Assembly (NCBI GenBank): GCA_003151315.1
Contig: PLXF01000033.1
Location: forward strand, 1,150 to 6,228
Direction of reading: 5' to 3'
Source of the DNA: Parachlamydiales bacterium
GTDB lineage: Bacteria > Chlamydiota > Chlamydiia > Chlamydiales > SM23-39
DNA: 5,079 nucleotides
Shown here: positions 1-5,079 of the stretch, one piece after another
Layout of the letters: each line of letters starts with the position of its first letter
Numbering within the stretch: position 1 is the stretch's first letter
The notes under the pieces: generated by a model
Told to the model about the DNA's origin: nothing
Seen by the model: the letters and a program-made list of their open reading frames with translations, nothing else
Database searches by the model: none
Translations under genes and position numbers: made by a program

Positions 1-15
1 TGGTTCAACAACTTC
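1..15. repeat. Edge of a dispersed palindromic repeat
   Basis: These 15 bases (TGGTTCAACAACTTC) are the exact inverse complement of 4176-4190, the left end of the palindromic repeat beside comEC. Allowing one mismatch at position 16 and one at 20, the match extends to 18 of 20. They also match the right end of that repeat in direct orientation at 13 of 15 positions. The window therefore probably opens at the outer end of a second repeat copy, and the two minus-strand genes lie between two copies. The rest of this copy would be to the left of the window and is not visible, so a chance short match cannot be fully excluded. Confidence 0.55.
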
Positions 16-94
16 CGTTCAATCTGGGGGAATAGTTACTACTGTTCTTGAATTACGAGCGGTATATATGGCCGATTGAAACAGCAGCAGTATA

Positions 95-1894
95 TTATAA
101 GAGACCTAATTCGCTTTCAATATTGGCTGTCACCTCTTCTGCATCAAAATAATTGGGATATTCTTTCACAAATACCATTGATTTTTGAATCGCCTGATTT
201 ATATCCCACAATTCCCATTGAGCGAATAATGCATTTATAGAAGGAGCCGCGCTATCGATAAAGCTTTGAGTTAAAACCTCATTATCCTTTTTGGCTTTAT
301 CCATGAATAAAAGAGTTTTAAAAACGGCCTTGCAAGAGATCCAAACACAATGCCCCCCTTTTTGTTTCATCGGTATGTAAGCAAATTCTTCCAAATTCAA
401 CTGTGTGTTAACGGTTTCATCGAAAAAGTCCTGACCTACAGAACCATCTTGTCCTTTAATTGCAATTAATCCACTCATGACACTCTTCACATTTTGTTCA
501 CTTGTATTTTTTATATGAAAAAACCGAATTCCCGATTTATTTTTCACATCAGTATCAATTTTTATGCATATGTTTTTAGCAAACATACAAATGGTCGCGT
601 GACCTTTCCATCCCGTAAAAATTGTGCAACTATCTTTTTGAGCCTGTTCATATAGTAAATTCACATTCGACTGTGGGCTTTGGAAATTTTCAAAAACGTC
701 GTTTAATAACTCCCTAGTTACAAAAGGAAAATAATCTAAAGCCCACCTGTAAATAGATTCGAAAATAACTCCTCGCACAATTAGCGGAGTCATACCTTCA
801 AAATTAAAACCTTTAAAATTCAAGCGATGGCCTAACAATTTTACTTGCAACATTTTATCTGTAAAACCATTGTCGGCGCGTTCTATTCTTTCAAACAAAG
901 AAGGATTACTTACAAATAATTTTCTAGCAAAAGATAGTAAAGTATCACATTTTTCAAAGATCTTATCAGAACTTTCAACTAAATAAAAAACCTGGGCCGT
1001 AAATCCTTCACTTAACAAATAATTGAATAACTCAAAATCGCTATTTAATAAAGTTTTAAAAAGAAAAGGAGGCGTCATTTTAAACTGCTTCTGCTTAATC
1101 TGATTTTTTACAGTTTCTGAAGTTACACTCCACATTTTTTGAAACAAATGAAGATCTACTTGATTAATAAAATTCCAATATGAGGTGCTATTAGCTGTAA
1201 TGGGAAATGACAATCTACTACTCTTCACTAAACCTAAAATTCGCTCAAATACATCGCGATTATCCCACTGGGGATTTAGATCAATCTGTTTTTTTAACAA
1301 TCTGCATTGGAGCATAAAAGAAAAGACCCGTTCTAAAACAGCTCCTTGAATTTCGGGAACAGCAGCAAATTGATCTAGCGCCGTTTTACTTGCTTCTTGT
1401 AATAAGAGAGGCGAAAGTTTTGTCAGTTTTTCCATAGGCACAAGAGACTTTATTAGCTCTTGTTCTTTTAACTTCCATATCTCTTTTTGAAGGTAGACGT
1501 CCATTTCTCTTTGGACAGCCGGCGGAGCCATTGTCTTGACTTTATGAAAAAGATATGGATCGACACTCTCGAGGAAATGGCGGCTATTCGTCTTATGTAA
1601 CGGCGTAGCAAAAGACAATCCAATTCGTTGCACAATTGCATTAATTCTCTCGACTAGAGCATCGGGGGAAAGATCATTTTCTTTTAGTAATTTATCGCAC
1701 TCACAATTAAACCAAAAAACTCGGGCAATTATCTTTTTTTGCACTTCTGCATCGGCTTTTTTAAACTCCGACGAATCGGGCAAAGCCGTTCTTACCGGGT
1801 CGTTAAGACGAACGAAAGAGCTCATCAAAGCCACTGTTTGCTCGGCTCGAGAAACTTCTCTTAGGGAATTTTGCGCTACGATTAACGAAGTCAT
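95..1894 (-). CDS. Putative permuted papain-like cysteine hydrolase / effector-like protein, downstream paralogue
   Basis: I do not recognise a named family. Residue numbers here count from the upstream in-frame ATG at 1898-1900 (601 aa). The start at 1892-1894 is preferred because the AAAGGA ribosome-binding site is 8 bases from it but only 2 from the other ATG; this gives 599 aa. There is no signal peptide and no membrane segment. Domains in order: a helical unit around residues 20-141; a second copy of that unit around 155-271 (compare VQKKIIARVF with IQGAVLERVF, and VDPYLFHKV with VDLHLFQKM); a middle region with a 28-residue block (343-370) identical in the paralogue; and a C-terminal domain with GWKGHATIC (His434) and QKGGHCVWISC (Gln513, Cys518, Trp520). 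His before Gln...Cys-Trp fits a circularly permuted papain-like active site. That is inference; the enzymatic role, substrate and secretion are not shown. It is the second gene of an operon with the 711-aa paralogue, and the C-terminal domains are roughly 60% identical by eye. GC is low (32% in a hand-counted 60-base sample, 961-1020). Confidence 0.85.
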   Translation of the reverse strand: MTSLIVAQNSLREVSRAEQTVALMSSFVRLNDPVRTALPDSSEFKKADAEVQKKIIARVFWFNCECDKLLKENDLSPDALVERINAIVQRIGLSFATPLHKTNSRHFLESVDPYLFHKVKTMAPPAVQREMDVYLQKEIWKLKEQELIKSLVPMEKLTKLSPLLLQEASKTALDQFAAVPEIQGAVLERVFSFMLQCRLLKKQIDLNPQWDNRDVFERILGLVKSSRLSFPITANSTSYWNFINQVDLHLFQKMWSVTSETVKNQIKQKQFKMTPPFLFKTLLNSDFELFNYLLSEGFTAQVFYLVESSDKIFEKCDTLLSFARKLFVSNPSLFERIERADNGFTDKMLQVKLLGHRLNFKGFNFEGMTPLIVRGVIFESIYRWALDYFPFVTRELLNDVFENFQSPQSNVNLLYEQAQKDSCTIFTGWKGHATICMFAKNICIKIDTDVKNKSGIRFFHIKNTSEQNVKSVMSGLIAIKGQDGSVGQDFFDETVNTQLNLEEFAYIPMKQKGGHCVWISCKAVFKTLLFMDKAKKDNEVLTQSFIDSAAPSINALFAQWELWDINQAIQKSMVFVKEYPNYFDAEEVTANIESELGLL

Positions 1895-1896
1895 GT

Positions 1897-4032
1897 TCAT
1901 TTTCCTTTATCTCTGAAAATTTCTTGCTCTAGCATTCGAGTTTCTCCTCGACGATGCAGTGATAGGGGTGTAGGTTCGGGGTTTGACTTCCTCGCGTCCC
2001 TTTTCGCCTCCATTCTAAGGATCCCAACATGCAAAACATGTACTTGCTTTAAAAATTCTTCATCCAATTCTGTTAAAGGTTTCCCCACTACTTGTTTGAG
2101 TTTGGCTTGTGCCTCATTTAACCGTGCCTTAGCCTTAGAAAGTATTTTGTCTTCCAGAAGTTCAACGGTTTGCTCCGTTTTTTCTACTTCTTTAAAAAAT
2201 TGTTCAAGTGGCGTAAGTTCTCGTTCTTTTATTATCCCACCTTGTTCTGCCAGTTCCTGTTCGAATTTGGTTTGCAATTCTTTCTGATCAAAATAGTGGG
2301 GGTATTCTTTCATAACAGACATCGATGTACGAATCGCCTGATTCAAATCCCATAATTCCCAATTCAAAAACATCTCTTCGACAGAAGGGCTAACGCTTTC
2401 GATAAACTTACGGTCTAAAATCTGATTCTTTTCTTTTGCTTTTTGTAAGAATAAAAGAGCTTTAAACGCCGCCTTGCAAGAGACCCATGCGCAGTGCCCC
2501 CCCTTTTGCTTCATCGGTATATGGGCAAATTCTTCCAATTTCAACTGAGTATTGATAATTTTGTCGAAAAAATTCTGACCTATAGAAACATCTTTCTCTC
2601 TAATTTTAATTAACCCATCGATAACAGTTTTTAAGGCTTTTTCACTCTGATTGTTTATATAAAAAAAGCGAATCCCTGGTTTGTTTTCTGAGCCAGTATT
2701 AATTTTTATACATATGTTACTAGACAGAATGCAAATAGTCGCATGATTTTTCCATCCTGTAAAAATAGTGCTGGTATTCTCTAGCGCCTGTTCAAATAGC
2801 AAATTCACTTCTTGCGGGTTGTTTTTAAAAATTTCTGAAATGAAATCTGAGAATTTCTTATCATCCATAAGAGGAAAATATTCTAGAGCCCATTTCCGAA
2901 TAGAATCGTAAATAGCATGCTGCACAGTCAGTGATTTCATTCCCTCAAAATTAAAACCTTTAAAATTCAAACGGTGACCTAATAATTTTACTTGCAACAT
3001 TTTATCTGTAAAACCATTGTCGGCCGTTTTTATTCTTTCTACTAATGAATGTTTTCGGGGAAACAATTTTTTAGTAAAAGCAAGCAAAGTATCGTATTCT
3101 CTAACATTAAGTTCGGTGTCTTTACCTAAATAAAAAAGCTGAGCCGTAAAACCTTCGGTCAACAAATAATCGAGCAGCTCGTTGTCCTCCTTTAATATAA
3201 CTTGAAAAAGGAAGGGGGGCTTCATTTGAAACTGCTTCTCTTTGATTTGCCTCTTTACTGCTTCTGGAGCTACACTCCACAATTTTTGAAATAAATCGGA
3301 ATCTACTTGCTGCATAAAATCAGCACAAGCCTCGGGACTGCCCATAAAGTCAATGCCTAATCCCAGCATATTGATTAGAGATCGAATCTCTTCTTGCGAC
3401 GTGGGGTAACCTGCTAGTTCATTTCTGTTAACTAAAGCTCTATATTGAAGGGTAAAGGCGAATGTCCGTTCTAAAACACAAATTTGCACATCGGGGGCCG
3501 CTTCTGCAAAATGATGTAGTGCCGTTCCCCTTTCTAAAGATGACGCCTCTATGGGCACAAGAGATCCTAACAACTGTTTTTCTGCTGTAGCCCGAATCTC
3601 CGCCAGAATAAGCCCTTCTGTTTCGTGTTGCGTAAGTGGGGAGGCCATATCCCAAACTTTATGAAAAAGTTGGGGGTCAAGACGTGCTAGAAAACGTTGA
3701 CTTTGTTTCTCTTTTAATGGTTTGGAATAAGATAATAAGCCTGCCTTTTGCGCAATTGTATTGACCTTTTCAACCATAGAACCTGGTTCTTTGGTTGACG
3801 CGGCACACTCACGGTTGAATAAAAAAATCCGCTTAATTACGCTTGTTTGCATTTCCGGACTGGCTTGTTCGAATCTACGTTTCGCCATTAACCGTTGGAA
3901 AGACAGGTCTGGAAGGTTTATTTTTACTAGCTTGTCTAAACAAACAAAAGCGCGCATTAAATCTATTTCTTGCTCTTCTTGTACAAACGCTCTGTGGGGA
4001 GCTAATTCCTCACTAACAGGTAAAAATGCCAT
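1897..4032 (-). CDS. Putative permuted papain-like cysteine hydrolase / effector-like protein with coiled-coil tail, upstream paralogue
   Basis: I do not recognise a named family. The 711-aa product has no signal peptide or membrane segment. Domains in order: a helical unit around residues 24-146; a second copy around 150-268 (compare SPEMQTSVIKRIF with APDVQICVLERTF, and LDPQLFHKVWDMA with VDSDLFQKLWSVA); a middle region including the 28-residue block 338-365 that is invariant between the paralogues; then the putative hydrolase domain with GWKNHATIC (His430) and QKGGHCAWVSC (Gln509, Cys514, Trp516). Asn445 occupies the place of Asp449 in the paralogue. Residues from about 597 to 711 form a charged Glu/Lys/Arg-rich tail, probably partly coiled coil, that the paralogue lacks. 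The hydrolase call rests on motif order only. The ATG at 4030-4032 is preceded by AGGGG at 10 bases' spacing and a plausible promoter, so it is the first gene of the operon. A run of seven G (coding strand) encodes the two glycines before the putative catalytic Cys. Confidence 0.88.
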   Translation of the reverse strand: MAFLPVSEELAPHRAFVQEEQEIDLMRAFVCLDKLVKINLPDLSFQRLMAKRRFEQASPEMQTSVIKRIFLFNRECAASTKEPGSMVEKVNTIAQKAGLLSYSKPLKEKQSQRFLARLDPQLFHKVWDMASPLTQHETEGLILAEIRATAEKQLLGSLVPIEASSLERGTALHHFAEAAPDVQICVLERTFAFTLQYRALVNRNELAGYPTSQEEIRSLINMLGLGIDFMGSPEACADFMQQVDSDLFQKLWSVAPEAVKRQIKEKQFQMKPPFLFQVILKEDNELLDYLLTEGFTAQLFYLGKDTELNVREYDTLLAFTKKLFPRKHSLVERIKTADNGFTDKMLQVKLLGHRLNFKGFNFEGMKSLTVQHAIYDSIRKWALEYFPLMDDKKFSDFISEIFKNNPQEVNLLFEQALENTSTIFTGWKNHATICILSSNICIKINTGSENKPGIRFFYINNQSEKALKTVIDGLIKIREKDVSIGQNFFDKIINTQLKLEEFAHIPMKQKGGHCAWVSCKAAFKALLFLQKAKEKNQILDRKFIESVSPSVEEMFLNWELWDLNQAIRTSMSVMKEYPHYFDQKELQTKFEQELAEQGGIIKERELTPLEQFFKEVEKTEQTVELLEDKILSKAKARLNEAQAKLKQVVGKPLTELDEEFLKQVHVLHVGILRMEAKRDARKSNPEPTPLSLHRRGETRMLEQEIFRDKGK
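1903..1908 (-). promoter_or_regulatory. Ribosome-binding site deciding the start of the downstream paralogue
   Basis: The minus strand reads AAAGGA here, inside the last codons of the upstream gene. It lies 8 bases before the ATG at 1892-1894 and only 2 bases before the ATG at 1898-1900, so the inner ATG is the better start. The upstream gene's TGA (1897-1899) lies between the site and the preferred ATG, an arrangement that favours reinitiation by ribosomes finishing the first gene. Confidence 0.6.
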
Positions 4033-4042
4033 TATTCTAAAA

Positions 4043-4047
4043 CCCCT
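4043..4047 (-). promoter_or_regulatory. Ribosome-binding site of the upstream paralogue
   Basis: The minus strand reads AGGGG, 10 bases before the ATG at 4030-4032. It is a partial Shine-Dalgarno match with slightly long spacing, which supports this ATG as the start. Confidence 0.45.
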
Positions 4048-4066
4048 AGTAATTTAAAGTAATTTA
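4048..4066. repeat. 9-bp direct repeat with 10-bp period, possible operator
   Basis: AGTAATTTA occurs at 4048-4056 and again at 4058-4066 (TAAATTACT on the transcribed strand). The period of 10 puts both copies on nearly the same face of the helix. The expected transcription start for the promoter at 4072-4100 is around 4064-4066, so the repeat covers the first transcribed bases, where a repressor could act. The AT-rich context makes chance occurrence quite possible. Confidence 0.35.
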
Positions 4067-4071
4067 TATAA

Positions 4072-4100
4072 ATGATAACCCATTTGTAATTATTTATCAA
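4072..4100 (-). promoter_or_regulatory. Sigma70-like promoter of the two-gene operon
   Basis: On the minus strand TTGATA (4095-4100) is followed after exactly 17 bases by TATCAT (4072-4077). Each hexamer matches the bacterial sigma70 consensus at 5 of 6 positions. Transcription would begin near 4065 and leave a leader of about 33 bases before the first gene. The region is very AT-rich, which raises the chance of a fortuitous match, but position, spacing and orientation fit. Confidence 0.55.
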
Positions 4101-4175
4101 TAGAATAAAAATAATTTTTAATAAAATGGATAGTCTATATACTATGTAACTATTCAGACACCCCTAAATTAAACC

Positions 4176-4297
4176 GAAGTTGTTGAACCACAGAGAGCGA
4201 TAGAGAGCAAAGAAGTCTGAAAAGTCGTTAAAAAACGAAGGGATTGATCATTTTTAGCCGCGTTTCGCGGCCTCTGTGCTCTCTGTGGTTCAATAAC
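4176..4297. repeat. Palindromic (MITE- or REP-like) repeat
   Basis: The outer arms at 4179-4198 and 4278-4297 are inverse complements at 19 of 20 positions, with a 16-bp perfect core (TTGAACCACAGAGAGC). Inside lie a perfect 6-bp stem with a 3-base loop (GCCGCG-TTT-CGCGGC, 4257-4271) and a small stem TCGTT/AACGA (4225-4229 with 4234-4238). Short internal tandem motifs are visible: AGAGAGC twice on the left, CTCTGTG and CTCTCTGTG on the right. Bases 4176-4190 reappear inverted at 1-15. It has no coding capacity, so a transposase supplied elsewhere, or a REP-type origin, would be needed to explain its spread. No T-run follows either stem, so it does not look like an intrinsic terminator. Confidence 0.75.
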
Positions 4298-4360
4298 TTA
4301 AGCTATACTATTTACAAACCAAGCACGTGTATCTATCTGAGAACTAATGCCTTAAAGCTT

Positions 4361-5079
4361 TTGGAAGCGCATCGCCAATGTTGGAGGAAAAATCCCGCTC
4401 TTTTACTGGGGATCTCCTTTCTTTTAGGGGCCAGTTCCTATTTGTATCTCCACTCTTTTTTCTATATGACTCTCTTATTCATCTATTTAGGACTCGTAGG
4501 GAAAGCCTCTTTGTTTCGAGGCTTCTCTTTTGCTCTTTTGGGGGCCGGGTATGCCTTTTTCCTCTATCATCAAGAGCCCCTCCTTTCGGAGCCCATCCCT
4601 ATCCAGGGGGTATTTTCTATCGCCTCCATCCAGCCCCACCAATCCCCCTTCCAAAAGGGATTGATCTATAAAGGGACCCTCCATTTGCCTCAGGCGATCC
4701 CTTGCCAGATCCACCTCCCCTTAGGCCATCATCCCAAAGGGGATTGCGACTATTGGGTCGACGGGACCTTGCTGCAAAGGGGCCCTTATCAATATGCGTT
4801 CAAACCTAAACAATGGCGCCCCCTCGAAGGGACCTGGAGCCTGGCCGAAACGCGCTTTGTGTTAAAAGAGAAATTTCGGGCTCTTTTGCGCCGGTCAATC
4901 TCTTCGCCAGAAACCGCGGCTCTTTTAGGATCGTTAGTCACGGCCGATGTGGAAGATCGGATGCTCCGCTACCAATTTGGACGGGTAGGATTGCAACATC
5001 TACTCGCTATTTCGGGATTTCACTTCGCCATTTTAATCGCTTTTGCCTCCTTTTTTTTAGGCCTTGTCTTGCCGGAACG
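4361..5079 (+). CDS. comEC: ComEC/Rec2-family DNA-uptake channel, N-terminal part, cut by the window end
   Basis: ComEC is the inner-membrane channel that passes single-stranded DNA into the cytoplasm during natural transformation. The visible 239 residues match the family's N-terminal plan: hydrophobic helices at about 13-30 and 34-69, then a soluble beta-rich segment with two cysteines (Cys115, Cys129) that may pair, then a Leu- and Arg-rich linker, and the family hallmark HLLAISGFHFAI (213-224) entering the competence membrane domain. The frame is open to the right edge, where it is truncated. The start is uncertain. The frame is open from 4232 but has no ATG until 4466, which would remove the first helix. 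TTG at 4361 is my choice, without a good ribosome-binding site. The ATG at 4378 is in another frame and would need a one-base shift to join. GC is much higher than in the divergent operon (53% and 60% in two hand-counted 60-base samples, 4741-4860). Confidence 0.85.
   Translation, partial: MEAHRQCWRKNPALLLGISFLLGASSYLYLHSFFYMTLLFIYLGLVGKASLFRGFSFALLGAGYAFFLYHQEPLLSEPIPIQGVFSIASIQPHQSPFQKGLIYKGTLHLPQAIPCQIHLPLGHHPKGDCDYWVDGTLLQRGPYQYAFKPKQWRPLEGTWSLAETRFVLKEKFRALLRRSISSPETAALLGSLVTADVEDRMLRYQFGRVGLQHLLAISGFHFAILIAFASFFLGLVLPE

Larger units (their letters stand above)
4033..4360. other. Divergent intergenic region between the paralogue operon and comEC
   Basis: This stretch holds no credible gene. 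From the operon side it contains a ribosome-binding site, a 9-bp direct repeat, a sigma70-like promoter, an AT-rich island (8 G or C in the 60 bases 4081-4140) and a 122-bp palindromic repeat at 4176-4297. The last 63 bases before the proposed comEC start show only a lone -10-like TATACT at 4304-4309, with no matching -35 element, so I do not call a comEC promoter. Confidence 0.75.

Noticed and set aside
16..94. Possible terminator after the operon, from TTCAATC (18-24) pairing with GATTGAA (74-80)
   Set aside because: The arms are only 7 bp, separated by 49 bases, and no T-run follows on the minus strand.
2096..2355. Two small plus-strand frames opposite the tail of the 711-aa gene
   Set aside because: They are antisense to a well-supported coding region and Ser- or Phe-rich, as expected of shadow frames.
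1040..3250. Ankyrin-like repeat in the middle region (FELFNYLLSEGF and NELLDYLLTEGF)
   Set aside because: Only one weak match per protein is visible and the ankyrin signature turns are missing.
3440..4057. Small frames on both strands over the N-terminal half of the 711-aa gene
   Set aside because: They fall within a coding region supported by paralogue conservation and have no recognisable domain or ribosome-binding site.
4251..4271. GC-rich hairpin near a run of T as an intrinsic terminator
   Set aside because: On the plus strand the T-run precedes the stem, and on the minus strand the stem is followed by A residues, so neither orientation fits; it is better explained as part of the palindromic repeat.
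4179..4297. CRISPR-like array, suggested by repeated AGAGAGC and CTCTGTG motifs
   Set aside because: The motifs are very short, have no unique spacers between them, and sit in one inverted-repeat unit.
4304..4309. TATACT as the -10 element of a comEC promoter
   Set aside because: There is no -35-like hexamer at 16-18 bases upstream, and the comEC start itself is uncertain.
4378..4671. Plus-strand 97-aa frame starting with an ATG inside the 5' end of comEC
   Set aside because: It overlaps the comEC frame throughout, and its translation is low-complexity Phe/Leu/Pro-rich with no family look, whereas the overlapping frame gives clear ComEC features.
4487..4714. Minus-strand 75-aa frame opposite comEC
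   Set aside because: It is antisense to the ComEC coding region, has no recognisable product and no signal for translation.

Overview
This window looks like an accessory stretch of a bacterial chromosome beside a core gene. The organism cannot be identified from the sequence alone. My tentative reading is an amoeba- or host-associated intracellular bacterium, perhaps a Parachlamydia-like member of the Chlamydiota. The grounds are a tandem pair of large, soluble, low-GC, effector-like paralogues, a palindromic dispersed-type repeat of a kind I associate with such genomes, and a ComEC gene of different base composition. Legionellales or another intracellular lineage is possible.

Layout. Positions 1-15 match, as an inverse complement, the start of a palindromic repeat found again at 4176-4297. 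Positions 16-94 show nothing recognisable and no convincing terminator. Two genes on the minus strand fill 95-4032. The promoter-proximal gene (1897-4032, 711 aa) is followed by its paralogue (95 to about 1894, about 599 aa). The stop of the first and the start of the second lie within a few bases, so they form a two-gene operon with probable translational coupling. A sigma70-like promoter lies at 4072-4100, with a 9-bp direct repeat of 10-bp period just downstream. The divergent intergenic region (4033-4360) holds this promoter, an AT-rich island and the palindromic repeat. From about 4361 to the right edge runs the 5' part of a plus-strand comEC gene, which codes for the DNA-uptake channel. 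Its start is unclear and it is cut by the window end.

How the genes fit together. The two paralogues share one architecture: two tandem copies of a helical domain of roughly 110 aa, a middle region with a 28-residue invariant block, and a C-terminal domain. The C-terminal domain carries a conserved GWKxHATIC motif followed about 84 residues later by QKGGHCxWxSC. The order (His, then Gln...Cys-Trp) suggests a circularly permuted papain-like cysteine hydrolase. This is an inference from motifs, not a recognised family. The upstream paralogue also has a charged, coiled-coil-like tail of about 110 aa. Nothing ties the pair functionally to comEC; they appear to be a repeat-bounded insertion next to it.
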